A DNA stretch of 64,000 nt from Curtobacterium pusillum (GTDB taxonomy: Bacteria; Actinomycetota; Actinomycetes; Actinomycetales; Microbacteriaceae). Below, one piece after another: positions 1 through 8,509 of this stretch; position 1 is the stretch's first letter, and each line of letters begins with the position of its first letter. The notes beneath the pieces are model-generated. The model saw only the letters and a program-made list of their open reading frames with translations, was not told the DNA's origin and did not search any database. The stretch spans positions 407,168 through 471,167 of the forward strand of contig NZ_VDZH01000003.1 in the NCBI RefSeq assembly GCF_007673235.1, written 5' to 3'. A program made the translations under genes and the position numbers.

Positions 1-13
1 GATCGTGCAGCGT

Positions 14-1699
14 TCAGTCCTTCGCGGCGCCGTAGTCGTCGACGATCGCGACCGACAGCGGGAACACCACCGGGAAGTCCCGGAACAGCAGGCGCCCGGC
101 ATCGGTGGCAGCTGCCCGGACCTGCTCGGCCACCCAGTCGGCGTGCTCGGCCGGTGTGTGGACCACGATCTCGTCGTGCACGAAGAACACCAGGTGCGGC
201 CCGTCCGTCACCGGCCCCGGGAACCGTTCGGCCAGGCGAGACCGCAGCGATCCCATCCACGCCAGTGCCCACTCGGCCGCGGTCCCCTGCACCACGAAGT
301 TGCGGGTGAACCGCCCCCAGCTCCGCGCGCGGGACTCCACGGCACGCTGCATCGCAGGGGTCCCCTCCACCGTGTAGGCCTGGTTGCGCGCCTCGAGCCA
401 GGAGCTTTCCGGCACCGGCGACGTCCGTCCGAGCAGCGTCGTGACGGGTTCCCCGCGTTCTCCGGCCCGCGCGGCCCGTTCGACGAGCCGGATCGCGTCG
501 GGGAACGCCCGTGCGAGCCGCGGCACGAGCCGGCCGCCCTCGCCCTGCGTCGCCCCGTACATCGCGCCGAGCATCGCGACCTTCGCCTGCTGCCGGCTCT
601 CGACCGCCCCGGAGGCGACCACGCCGTCGTACAGGTCGCGCCCGTCACCCGCGGACGCCATCGCCCGGTCACCGGCCATCGCTGCCAGGACGCGGGGCTC
701 CAGTTGCGCTGCGTCAGCCACGACGAGCTTCCACCCGTCGTCCGCCACGACCGCGGGCCGGACGAGCTTCGGCAGCTGCATCGCTCCCCCGCCGTCCGCC
801 GCCCAGCGCCCGGTGACGACCCCGCCCACCAGGTACTTCGGGTGGAACCGGCCGTCCCGCACCCACTCGTCGAGCCAGGTCCACCCGTTCGCCGTGAGCA
901 GCCGCGCGAGCCGCTTGTACTCGAGCAGCGGTTCGATCACCGGGTGCTCGATCTCCTGCAGCTCCCACTTGCGGGTGCTCGTGACCATGAGGCCAGCGCG
1001 GCGCAGCGACTTCAGGACGTCGGCGGGCGAGTCGGGGTTGAGCGCCGGGTCGCCGAGGCGGTCCCGGACGACGGCGGCGATCTCCTCGAGCCGTCGGGGG
1101 CGCACGCCGTACGGCACCCGCGGGCCGAGGGCGTCCTCGAGCAGGCGCTCGTGCACGTCGGCACGCCACGGCAGCCCGGCGTGCAGCATCTCCGCGGCCA
1201 CCAGCGCACCGGCCGACTCCGCCGTGAGGAGCAGGCGCAGCGCACCCGCTGCACTCGACGTCGCAACGGCGTCCAGCTGTGCCTGGAGCTCGGCGACCGG
1301 GTCGAGGGCGTCGTCCGCCGGCGCCACCTGGAACAGCGCGTCGTCGAAGAGCTGCGCCTGTGTCGGGCGGACGACCCGGGGCTCCTGGGCAGGAGCATCC
1401 CACGCGTCGGCTGGCGCAGCGGCGAGCGCGGAGCCCCGCGCAGCCAGCGCCGCGCGGAGGATCCGGCGGCACAGTCGGAGGTCGGTGCAGCGACCGACGC
1501 GACCCCCCGCCGCGAGCACGGCCGGGTACCAGCGCGTGGTGTCGTCCCACACCCACCGGACGTCGGGGGCGTCGCGGGACGCGATGAAGGCCGGGAGGCG
1601 CGACTCGTCCACCCGGATCGGCTCGCCGTACGCGGTCCCCGCGTCGGTCAGGGGCGTCGCGAGGACGCCGCCGTCGACACGGCGGAGGACGAGGTGCAC
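14..1699 (-). CDS. Family A DNA polymerase (bifunctional 3'-5' exonuclease/DNA polymerase type)
   Basis: Pol I-type DNA polymerase of 561 aa without a 5' nuclease domain. The palm and fingers fill the C-terminal half: motif A (DAAQLEPR, near residue 328), motif B (KVAMLGAMYG, near 380) and motif C (FVHDE, near 505) keep the metal-binding Asp and DE pair, so polymerase activity is plausible. The N-terminal third sits where a 3'-5' exonuclease domain belongs, but I see no DxE of an active exonuclease. Actinobacteria often carry this short protein beside full-length PolA; a repair role is inference. The GTG start lies 6 nt after a CATGAT -10-like box, so the mRNA is probably leaderless. Confidence 0.9.
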   Translation of the reverse strand: MHLVLRRVDGGVLATPLTDAGTAYGEPIRVDESRLPAFIASRDAPDVRWVWDDTTRWYPAVLAAGGRVGRCTDLRLCRRILRAALAARGSALAAAPADAWDAPAQEPRVVRPTQAQLFDDALFQVAPADDALDPVAELQAQLDAVATSSAAGALRLLLTAESAGALVAAEMLHAGLPWRADVHERLLEDALGPRVPYGVRPRRLEEIAAVVRDRLGDPALNPDSPADVLKSLRRAGLMVTSTRKWELQEIEHPVIEPLLEYKRLARLLTANGWTWLDEWVRDGRFHPKYLVGGVVTGRWAADGGGAMQLPKLVRPAVVADDGWKLVVADAAQLEPRVLAAMAGDRAMASAGDGRDLYDGVVASGAVESRQQAKVAMLGAMYGATQGEGGRLVPRLARAFPDAIRLVERAARAGERGEPVTTLLGRTSPVPESSWLEARNQAYTVEGTPAMQRAVESRARSWGRFTRNFVVQGTAAEWALAWMGSLRSRLAERFPGPVTDGPHLVFFVHDEIVVHTPAEHADWVAEQVRAAATDAGRLLFRDFPVVFPLSVAIVDDYGAAKD

Positions 1700-1738
1700 G
1701 GAACGATCATGCCGTGCGCCACCGTCACCCGTGCGCGC

Positions 1739-1921
1739 TCAGGAGTCGAGTTCGACGATCTCCGCACCAGGGGCGTTGTTCCGCACGGACGCGATGCCGT
1801 TCTTCGCGCTCGCCTTCGAGGTGTACCCCTCCGAGGTGGCGATGACCTCGCCGTTGCCCGCCTCCAGGTGGAAGCGGTACTCCCCCTTGGCGTCGGTCCA
1901 GATCTCGAACTTCCCAGCCAT
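1739..1921 (-). CDS. YegP family (DUF1508) protein
   Basis: Sixty residues, a single DUF1508 unit. It has the family pattern of an N-terminal FEIWTDAKGEYRFHL strand pair, then a G-x-VI-x-TSEGY-x-SKASAKNGI segment. Many relatives hold two such units in tandem; this one has one. The biochemical role of the family is not established. It stands alone between the polymerase gene and a small unknown gene on the same strand. There is no clear ribosome-binding site before the ATG. Confidence 0.88.
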   Translation of the reverse strand: MAGKFEIWTDAKGEYRFHLEAGNGEVIATSEGYTSKASAKNGIASVRNNAPGAEIVELDS

Positions 1922-1983
1922 GTCGACTCGTCGTGTCGATCCGATGGTGCTCGGTGTCCACTCTGCGCGGCTCGAGGCACACG

Positions 1984-2202
1984 TTACTGGTCGGTCGTCT
2001 TCCGGGTCACGCCACCGGGACGGACGGCAGCGGTGTCGGCGACGTCGATGCGGACGTCGCCGTCTTCGGCCCGGGAGACCTCGACGCGCGGGTCGGCATC
2101 GTGCTCGTCGGATCCGGACATGCGGCGGAACGTGTCCTGCCGTCGTGCTTCGAAGGACATGTCGACACCGTCGTCGAGGTGGTCGCGGTCGTGCTCGGTC
2201 AT
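1984..2202 (-). CDS. Small hypothetical acidic protein
   Basis: A 72-aa frame that I do not recognise. It is rich in Asp, Glu and Arg, has no membrane segment, and begins with a charged stretch (MTEHDRDHLDDGVDMSFEAR). The main support for it being real is its start: the ATG lies 7 nt downstream of a TACCGT -10 box (plus-strand 2210-2215), the spacing seen before many clear genes in this window. It ends 62 nt before the YegP gene on the same strand. Function unknown. Confidence 0.55.
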   Translation of the reverse strand: MTEHDRDHLDDGVDMSFEARRQDTFRRMSGSDEHDADPRVEVSRAEDGDVRIDVADTAAVRPGGVTRKTTDQ

Positions 2203-2256
2203 GTGCGCGACGGTACCCGGCGAGCGCTGGACGCGGACGGCCTCACTCCACCGTGC

Positions 2257-3018
2257 TCATCCGACCGCGGCGATCCCGGTCCGTTCCGTCCAGTGCCCGC
2301 CGGCCCGCCACCGATCGAGCACGGCCCGCTGGACCCTGCCGGAGGCCATCGCCCGTCGTGCGGCCCGGAGGTCGGTCCCGAAGACGAACTTCGCGACGCT
2401 GGCATCCCCTTCGACGTCGTCGTGCGGCCCCGGCGGCAGCAGTGCGAAGCGGGCGGCGAAGCGGACGAGGTTCGACTCCGGCCCGAGGGCGACCGCGAGC
2501 CCCGGGTCCAGGGTCCAGGAGCGGCAGGTCCAGACGGCGGCAGCGTGCTCCGGAGCGAGCCGCCGGAGCAGCTCCGGAGCGGCGGCGAAGGACCGCGCGC
2601 ACGCGGCGGGATCGAGCGGCCCGGTCTCCGGGACGTGCACGCCCCACGCGCGGGTCCCGTCCGGAAGGTGCGTGCCGAGTTCGAACTGGAGGCGCCCCAC
2701 GGCCACCACGCGCGCGGTCGCCAGGGCACAGAACCAGTCCAACCCCGTGGTCGCGACACCGTACCGGTCGCGTTTCCGCTCCACGTCGGCGATGCTCGCG
2801 GCCGCCTGTTCCGGGGTCGCACCGTGCTCGACGAGCCAGGTCGCAGTGCGCGGGAGCACGGCTCGGACGGCCGCCAGGGCGAGGTCGTCGCGGTCCTCCG
2901 GCGGTGCGTCCGCGACGCTCGCCGCGAGCTCCGCGGCGAGCGCACCCGGGTCCTGGAGGCGACCCACCGCGTCGGCGAGGAGCGCGACGGAGGCGGGCCG
3001 TGCCTCCAGGACGGTCAC
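2257..3018 (-). CDS. Acyltransferase-like protein with GNAT-like C-terminal domain
   Basis: 253 aa, starting at a GTG that overlaps the stop of the upstream permease (GTGA), so it is translationally coupled to the sugar ABC operon. The C-terminal half matches the GNAT_C domain (PF18164) pattern: H-[IV]-P-x-[TG]-GPLDP-A-C-x-x-S, then WTCRSWTLDP, then ESNLVRF-x-x-RF. The N-terminal part would be the matching NAT_N domain. I do not know a substrate for this family. Its position as last gene of a sugar uptake operon suggests acyl transfer on a sugar or on an intermediate, which is inference only. Confidence 0.8.
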   Translation of the reverse strand: MTVLEARPASVALLADAVGRLQDPGALAAELAASVADAPPEDRDDLALAAVRAVLPRTATWLVEHGATPEQAAASIADVERKRDRYGVATTGLDWFCALATARVVAVGRLQFELGTHLPDGTRAWGVHVPETGPLDPAACARSFAAAPELLRRLAPEHAAAVWTCRSWTLDPGLAVALGPESNLVRFAARFALLPPGPHDDVEGDASVAKFVFGTDLRAARRAMASGRVQRAVLDRWRAGGHWTERTGIAAVG

Positions 3019-3875
3019 TTCAGACCCGACGAAGCCAGGCCGTCCATCACCCGGCGCTGCAGCACGACGAACATGATCAGGACCGGCGCCATCGCCATCA
3101 GGCTCGCGGCCATGAGCACCGGGTAGTCGATCGTCCGGTCTCCCGACAGGGTGGCGAGGCCGGCGGCGAGGGGCATGTCCTCGGCGCGGGTGGACACCAC
3201 GAGCGGCCAGAGCAGCTCGTTCCACGACCAGAGCACCGTCGTGATCGCCAGCACGCTGATCGATGGACGGGCGAGCGGCAGCATGATCCGCCAGAACGTC
3301 TGGAACGGGTTCGCACCGTCCATCCGCGCGGCCTCCTCGAGCTCGGGCGGCAGGTTCAGGAACGCCGTGCGCATCAGGAACGTGCCGAACGCGCTGAACA
3401 GCCCCGGTGCCACGATGCCCATCAGGGTGTCGAGCCACCCGAAGCCCTGCACGATCTGGTACTGGGAGATCAGGTACACCTGCGAGGGGACGAGCAGGAT
3501 CGACAGGACGATCGCGAGCAGGACCGCTCGGCCGCGGAACCTCATGCGGGCGAAGGCGTAGCCGGCGAGGGTGCAGAGCACGATCTGGGCGATGGTGCGG
3601 ATGACGGTCACCATGACCGAGGTGCCGAGCTGGCTGAGGAACGGCAGGCGCTCGAACACCTGCGTGTAGTTCTGCCACTGCAGCTCCACCGGCCAGAACG
3701 TCGGTGTGACGGACTGCACCTGCGCGTTGGTGGAGAGCGACATGATGATCTGCCAGAGGAACGGGAACGCCATCAGGAACCCGCCGACGCCGAGGACGAC
3801 GTGGATCCACCAGTGGCTGCCGCCGCGACGACCGGGCCGGCGCGCGGCCCGTGGTGGTGTGACGGTTGCGGTCAT
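3015..3875 (-). CDS. Carbohydrate ABC transporter permease (MalG type)
   Basis: 286-aa inner-membrane permease of the CUT1 class with about six membrane segments; the first is near residues 24-44. The EAA loop that docks the ATPase is visible as EEAARMDGANPFQTFWRIML. It pairs with the MalF-type permease just upstream, which it overlaps by 4 nt (ATGA). No ATPase gene is present in the cluster, as is common for actinobacterial CUT1 importers that share a distant MsiK-type ATPase. Substrate inferred from context: an amino sugar or an oligosaccharide containing one. Confidence 0.92.
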   Translation of the reverse strand: MTATVTPPRAARRPGRRGGSHWWIHVVLGVGGFLMAFPFLWQIIMSLSTNAQVQSVTPTFWPVELQWQNYTQVFERLPFLSQLGTSVMVTVIRTIAQIVLCTLAGYAFARMRFRGRAVLLAIVLSILLVPSQVYLISQYQIVQGFGWLDTLMGIVAPGLFSAFGTFLMRTAFLNLPPELEEAARMDGANPFQTFWRIMLPLARPSISVLAITTVLWSWNELLWPLVVSTRAEDMPLAAGLATLSGDRTIDYPVLMAASLMAMAPVLIMFVVLQRRVMDGLASSGLK

Positions 3876-4870
3876 GCCTGCACCCACTTCTTCTGCACGC
3901 GGAACTGCACGAGCGTGACGATGCCGATGAGCAGGAAGATCACCATGGCGATCGCGGCCGCGAAGCCCTTGTCGTTGTCGATGAACCCGGCGCTGTAGAA
4001 GTAGAAGACGAGGGACATCGTCTTCGGGATGACCGGGTTGGTGCTGCCGAGGATGGCGTAGAGCAGGTCGAACAGCTGGAAGCTCGAGATCGTCGTGACG
4101 ATGACCACGAAGAAGATGCTCGGACTGAGCAGCGGGACCGTGACGGAGCGGAACTGCCGCCAGCGGCTCGCGCCGTCGAGTTCGGCGGCCTCGTACAGCT
4201 CCGGTGGGATGTCCTTGAGGCCGGCGCCGAGGATGATCATCGAGAAGCCGAGCGAGGACCACAGACCGACGAGGGACACCGCGACCAGGGCGAACCCGGG
4301 CGTCGAGATCCAGTACGGACCGTCGATGCCGAAGCGTCCGAGGAACCAGTTCACGATCCCGTAGTCGCCGTTGAACATGATGCGCCAGACGAGCGCGATC
4401 GCGGCCGGCATGGCGACGTACGGCAGGAAGAAGAGCACCCGGTAGAACTGGGCGAACCGCAGGCCCGGCGTGTTCAGGAGACTCGCGAGCCACACCGCGA
4501 CGGGGATGCCGAGCAGGACGATGACCGTGTAGATCACGGTGTTGAGCAGCGACTGGTACAGCTGCGGGTCGGAGACGAGCCGGACGTAGTTGGCGACACC
4601 ACTGAACGTCGCCCCGCCGAAGACCCCCCACGTGGTGAACGAGTACCAGAACGTCTGGATGATCGGCCAGATGTAGAACGTGCCCACGCCGACGAGCAGC
4701 GGGAGGACGAACAACCACGGCCAGAAGCCGTCGGTCCGTCGGGGTCGGCGCCCCGACCGGCCGTCGTCGGGGCGCTCAGCCCCCGGGGCCCCCGGCCCGG
4801 ACGCGCGTTGCGCTCGGGCCGGGGTGTTCGCGGTGGGGTGCCGCTCGGTGTGGATCGTCACTCGGGTCAC
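3872..4870 (-). CDS. Carbohydrate ABC transporter permease (MalF type)
   Basis: 332-aa permease of a CUT1 importer. After about 45 polar, Arg/Pro-rich residues the membrane part begins (FWPWLFVLPLLVGVGTFYIW). The EAA loop reads YEAAELDGASRWRQFRSVTV. I chose the GTG whose bases overlap the stop of the binding-protein gene (GTGA at 4867-4870); a second in-frame GTG three codons later is possible. It forms the heterodimeric membrane channel with the MalG-type gene that follows. Confidence 0.9.
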   Translation of the reverse strand: MTRVTIHTERHPTANTPARAQRASGPGAPGAERPDDGRSGRRPRRTDGFWPWLFVLPLLVGVGTFYIWPIIQTFWYSFTTWGVFGGATFSGVANYVRLVSDPQLYQSLLNTVIYTVIVLLGIPVAVWLASLLNTPGLRFAQFYRVLFFLPYVAMPAAIALVWRIMFNGDYGIVNWFLGRFGIDGPYWISTPGFALVAVSLVGLWSSLGFSMIILGAGLKDIPPELYEAAELDGASRWRQFRSVTVPLLSPSIFFVVIVTTISSFQLFDLLYAILGSTNPVIPKTMSLVFYFYSAGFIDNDKGFAAAIAMVIFLLIGIVTLVQFRVQKKWVQA

Positions 4871-6192
4871 TGCTCCTTGGCGAGGGCGGCGTCCATCTTC
4901 TGCGCGAGCTCCTTCGCGACGTCGTCGACCGGCGTCGAGCCGTCGAAGGCACTCGGCAGGAGGTTCGTCTCGAGGGTGTTCCACGCGGCGGTGTTCTTCG
5001 AGACGGGCAGCGGCTTCGCGTAGTCCACGGCGTCGAGGAAGACCTGCAGGTCGGCGTCCGGCATCGTCTTCGTGAAGGCGCTCTGCGTGCCGTCGTACGC
5101 CGGGATCACCGCGCCCATGTCGCCCTGCTGCTGCTGGGCCTGCTTGCCGGCGAGGTACACCTGCAGCGCCTGCGCCGCGGCCTTGTGCTTCGTGTTCGCG
5201 GAGACCACGTTCGAGACGCCGTGGATGACCGTGGCCTGCTCCTTGCCCTTCGGCAGCGGGTAGACGACGACGTCCTTCTCGAGGTCGGTGCCGGTGAGTG
5301 CGGAACGGAACCAGCTGCCGCCCTGGTACATCGCGAGCTTGCCCGAGGTGAACCACTGGTCGGCGGTGGTGTCGGTCAGCTGCTTGATCGACGGTGACGC
5401 TCCGGAGGCGATGAGGTCGGTCCAGAACTGCAGACCGGCCTCGGAGGCCTTCGTGTCGTACATCGACTTCGTGCCGTCGTCGCCGACGACGCTGCCGCCA
5501 GCCTGGAAGATCGTGTCGTAGTAGGTGGTCTGGCCGTCCATGCCGCCGGCCGCGCCGTACGCGCCGTCGGCCTTGAGCTTCTCGGAGAGCTCGGCGCCGG
5601 TCTTCTGGAAGTCGTCCCAGGTCCAGTCCTTCGAGGGCATGGCGACCCCGGCCTTCTCGAACAGCGCCTTGTTCATCCAGACGCCGATGGTGTCGAAGTC
5701 CTTCGGGACGCCGTACTGGGTCTTGTCGTACGTGTACAGGTCGTTGAGCGCGGACGAGTACTTCGCGGGGTCGATCGCCCCGGCCTTGACCTCACCGGTG
5801 ATCGGCGCGAGCTTGCCGTTCGCCGCGTACAGCTGGAAGTTCGGGCCGTTCATCCAGAACAGGTCGGGCAGCGTGTCGCTCGACCCCTGCGTCTGCAGCT
5901 TCGTCCAGTAGCTCGCGAACGGCGTCACGTCGACGTTCACCTTGATGTCGGGGTACTCCTCGTTGAACCCCTCGAGGTTCGCCTTGATCGCCTTGACCTG
6001 GTTCTCGTCCCAGACGGCGTACGTCAGGGTCGCCTTGGTGTCCTTGGCTGCCTTCTCGTAGTCGCCGCCGGAGCCGGTGGCGCCTGATGAGGTACTGCAG
6101 CCGGCGAGGAGTACGGCGGCGCCGAGCGCTGCGACGGCGCCGAGGATCGCGCGGCGACGGCCACGGCCCTTCGCGGGGGTGGTTGCGGGCAT
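4867..6192 (-). CDS. Extracellular sugar-binding lipoprotein of ABC transporter
   Basis: 441-aa solute-binding protein of family 1. Residues 10-32 form a lipoprotein signal (basic RGRRR, hydrophobic core, lipobox LLAGC with Cys32 as lipidation site), so it is tethered outside the membrane. The mature part has the DVTPFASYWTKLQTQ and YQGGSWFRSAL segments usual for CUT1 binding proteins. A good ribosome-binding site (AAAGGA, 7 nt spacing) precedes the ATG. It follows the oxidoreductase gene by 22 nt and leads the two permeases. The ligand cannot be read from the sequence. Confidence 0.93.
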   Translation of the reverse strand: MPATTPAKGRGRRRAILGAVAALGAAVLLAGCSTSSGATGSGGDYEKAAKDTKATLTYAVWDENQVKAIKANLEGFNEEYPDIKVNVDVTPFASYWTKLQTQGSSDTLPDLFWMNGPNFQLYAANGKLAPITGEVKAGAIDPAKYSSALNDLYTYDKTQYGVPKDFDTIGVWMNKALFEKAGVAMPSKDWTWDDFQKTGAELSEKLKADGAYGAAGGMDGQTTYYDTIFQAGGSVVGDDGTKSMYDTKASEAGLQFWTDLIASGASPSIKQLTDTTADQWFTSGKLAMYQGGSWFRSALTGTDLEKDVVVYPLPKGKEQATVIHGVSNVVSANTKHKAAAQALQVYLAGKQAQQQQGDMGAVIPAYDGTQSAFTKTMPDADLQVFLDAVDYAKPLPVSKNTAAWNTLETNLLPSAFDGSTPVDDVAKELAQKMDAALAKEQ

Positions 6193-6214
6193 CGGGTGTC
6201 CTTTCGCGAGTCCG

Positions 6215-7429
6215 TCAGCGGGTGACGGCCGGGGTGGGGGTGCTGAAGTGGGCGATCGTCGCCGCCGGGAGCGGCGGGACGTCGATGGGGACGGAACCGT
6301 TCCGGAGCGAACGGGTCGCGAGGGCGCCGGCCGCCACGGCGGCGCGGGCCGCGATCGGCGAGAGCGTCGTGGGCTCCCCCAGTGCGACGTGGCGGAGGAA
6401 CTCGGTCATGGTCACGAGGTCGGCGTCGGCGTGGCCGGACTCGACACCGGCGATCGGGTACTCACGGTCCCCCGCGACGTCCCAGCCACGACGGTGGGTC
6501 CAGACCTTCACCACGCCGCCGCCGGTGTCGCCGATGTTCTCGAGGCGCCCCTCCGTCCCGATGACGGTGTAGTTCCGCCAGTAGTCCGGGGTGAAGTGGC
6601 ACTGCTCGTAGCTCGCCTGGACGCCGTTGTCGAGCGTCATCATCACCATCGAGACGTCCTCGACGTCGACGACCGGGTTCAGTCCGGTCTGCTCGAGCGG
6701 CGGCCAGTTGTCGAGCGAGAACCAGTCCCCCATGAGCTCGCCGCTGCGATCGCGACGGTCCGTGACGTCGCCGTAGACCGAGAGCGATCCCATCCCGACG
6801 ACGCGGGCGGTGTCCCCTCCGCCGAGGGCGTGGATGACGTCGAGGTCGTGGCTGGCCTTCTGCAGGAGCAGGGAGTTCACCTTCGCGCGGTCGGCGTGCC
6901 AGTCCTTGAAGTAGTAGTCGCCGCCGTTGCCGACGAAGTGGCGGCACCAGACCGCCTTGACCTGGCCGATCTCGCCACGGTCGACGATCGCGCGCATGAG
7001 CCGGACGACGGCGGCGTGCCGGAAGTTGTGCCCGACGTACAGGGGCGTGCCGGTCTCCGCTGCCGTGTTGAGGACGGCATCTGCGTCCTCGACCGTGATG
7101 GCGAGAGGCTTCTCGAGGTAGACCGCGATCCCCGCGCGGAGCAGGTCGATCGCGATGGCGGCGTGCGTCCAGTCCGGGGTCGTGACGATCGCCGCGTCCA
7201 CCGCTCCGACGAGGTCGCCGTGCTGCGCGACGACGAGGGCATCCGGGTACTCGACCCGTGCTCGCTCGCGCCCATGGTCGGTGACGTCCGCGACGGCGAC
7301 GACCCGTGCCTCCAGGTCGGTCGCCGCGGCAGCCGCCTCTGCCACGTGGCGGGCGATCGCCGCGCGCTGTCCCATGCCGACGATGCCGACCCGGAGGGGT
7401 CGTGCCGTCCTTGCGTCACCCATGCTCAT
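6215..7429 (-). CDS. Gfo/Idh/MocA family oxidoreductase
   Basis: 404 aa. The N-terminal Rossmann fold opens with VGIVGMGQRAAIARHVAEA, and the family's catalytic-lysine motif is present as LEKPLA, followed by VGHNFRH. The C-terminal half is the usual alpha/beta substrate domain, with LLLQKASHDLDVIHALGG. Such enzymes oxidise or epimerise sugars with NAD(P). It leads the transporter operon, so it probably acts on the imported sugar. Two starts are possible, ATG at 7429 or 7423; AAGGGAG lies 4 and 10 nt upstream of them. I chose 7429. Confidence 0.88.
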   Translation of the reverse strand: MSMGDARTARPLRVGIVGMGQRAAIARHVAEAAAAATDLEARVVAVADVTDHGRERARVEYPDALVVAQHGDLVGAVDAAIVTTPDWTHAAIAIDLLRAGIAVYLEKPLAITVEDADAVLNTAAETGTPLYVGHNFRHAAVVRLMRAIVDRGEIGQVKAVWCRHFVGNGGDYYFKDWHADRAKVNSLLLQKASHDLDVIHALGGGDTARVVGMGSLSVYGDVTDRRDRSGELMGDWFSLDNWPPLEQTGLNPVVDVEDVSMVMMTLDNGVQASYEQCHFTPDYWRNYTVIGTEGRLENIGDTGGGVVKVWTHRRGWDVAGDREYPIAGVESGHADADLVTMTEFLRHVALGEPTTLSPIAARAAVAAGALATRSLRNGSVPIDVPPLPAATIAHFSTPTPAVTR

Positions 7430-7456
7430 CTCGCTCCCTTGCGTGATTGTGACGCC

Positions 7457-7509
7457 CATGATGCCGAATCGATCATGAATGCACAATAGGCGCTCAACGA
7501 ACGCTCATG
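7457..7509. promoter_or_regulatory. Candidate operator region of the transporter operon
   Basis: Upstream of the oxidoreductase-transporter operon. A perfect inverted repeat CATGAT-N9-ATCATG lies at 7457-7477, and an 11-bp-spaced direct repeat CGCTCA lies at 7491-7496 and 7502-7507. On the minus strand these read TGAGCG. The same GTTGAGCG word occurs in the deoR/SIS intergenic gap at 8411-8418, so both could bind the DeoR protein encoded next door. Inferred from the repeats only. Confidence 0.4.
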
Positions 7510-7588
7510 GGGAGACCGTGGAGGGTTTTACACGATGGAAACGTCGTCCACAGGGAGCGGAGGACGAGTCCCCCGGCACAGGAGGGGC

Positions 7589-8377
7589 TCAGTCGGCGAC
7601 GACGAGCTCCACGCCGGCGCCGGCGAGGTCCGTGGCGAAGGCCGCAGGGACCGGCTGGTCCGTCACCAGGACGTCGATGCGGTCGAGCGGGCAGATGCGT
7701 GCGAAGGTCGCACGCTCGATCTTGGTCGAGTCCGCCACCACGATGACCCGGCGACCGACGGACGCGAAGTGCCGGCTCACCTCGGCCTCGCCCTCGTGCA
7801 TGGTCGTGGCGCCGTACTGGCCACTGAGACCGTCGACGCCGAGCACGACGACGTCCAGCGCGAACTCGTCGAGGGTGTCCCGGACCAGGGGTCCGACCAG
7901 CTCGTACGACTGCCGCCGTGCGACACCGCCGGTCACCACGATCTTGACGTTGGCGCGGACGGACAGCTCGTAGCCGATGTTCAGCGCGTTCGTGACGATG
8001 GTGACCCCGTACTCGCCGTCGGCCCGGGTGAACCGCTCGCTCTTGCCGAGTTCCCGAGCGACCTCGGTCGTCGTCGTGCCACCGTTGAGCCCCACCGTGT
8101 CGCCGGGCTGGATGAGCCGCGTGGCCGCGCGCGCGATCGCGGTCTTCGCCTCGGCCTGCCGGGCGATCTTGTACTGCAGCGGGAGTTCGTAGCCGGCGCC
8201 GAGTGCTGCTGCTCCGCCGTGCGTCCGGGTGACGAGCCGTTGGTCCGCGAGCGTCGTGAGGTCGCGGCGGGCGGTCGCCGCCGAGATCCCGAGCATCTCC
8301 CCGATCTCGGCGATCGACACGTTGCCGCGTTCACTCACGAGTTCGAGCAGGGCGTTGAGCCGCTGTTGCGGAGTCAT
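7589..8377 (-). CDS. DeoR family transcriptional regulator
   Basis: 262-aa regulator. The N-terminal DeoR helix-turn-helix is clear (QQRLNALLELVSERGNVS, then ISAATARRDLTTLADQ, then RTHGG). The C-terminal sugar-phosphate sensor domain shows GLNGGTTTTEVARELG and VVADSTKIERATFARI. It lies between the transporter operon (same strand) and the divergent catabolic operon and probably represses both in the absence of a sugar phosphate. Start: ATG 7 nt after a TAGGAT -10 box (8385-8390), hence leaderless. An in-frame upstream GTG at 8410 would ignore this box. Confidence 0.9.
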   Translation of the reverse strand: MTPQQRLNALLELVSERGNVSIAEIGEMLGISAATARRDLTTLADQRLVTRTHGGAAALGAGYELPLQYKIARQAEAKTAIARAATRLIQPGDTVGLNGGTTTTEVARELGKSERFTRADGEYGVTIVTNALNIGYELSVRANVKIVVTGGVARRQSYELVGPLVRDTLDEFALDVVVLGVDGLSGQYGATTMHEGEAEVSRHFASVGRRVIVVADSTKIERATFARICPLDRIDVLVTDQPVPAAFATDLAGAGVELVVAD

Positions 8378-8410
8378 GACGGCAATCCTAGGGCGTCGGC
8401 TGACGCCCAA

Positions 8411-8433
8411 GTTGAGCGGAAATGACGTTTTGC
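8411..8433. promoter_or_regulatory. Candidate DeoR operator between divergent genes
   Basis: GTTGAGCG at 8411-8418 begins an imperfect dyad ending in TGCTC at 8431-8435. It sits just upstream of the deoR -10 box and about 40 bp upstream of a TACGCT -10 box (8459-8464) that could serve the SIS operon. The GTTGAGCG word recurs before the transporter operon. Candidate only. Confidence 0.35.
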
Positions 8434-8509
8434 TCTTCCATCGCGCACGATCGCTCGCTACGCTTCCTGATCATCGATCACCCGGATCGAACCGGACCGG
8501 AAGGCACCC

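Noticed and set aside
5-3998. Two overlapping plus-strand frames of more than 1,000 codons at the window start
   Set aside because: Both lie opposite the polymerase, YegP and transporter genes and have random-looking Arg/Pro-rich translations.
6215-7429. Gfo/Idh/MocA protein as a GH109-type N-acetylgalactosaminidase
   Set aside because: The context is suggestive, but I do not see GH109-specific segments; the sequence looks like a general sugar oxidoreductase.
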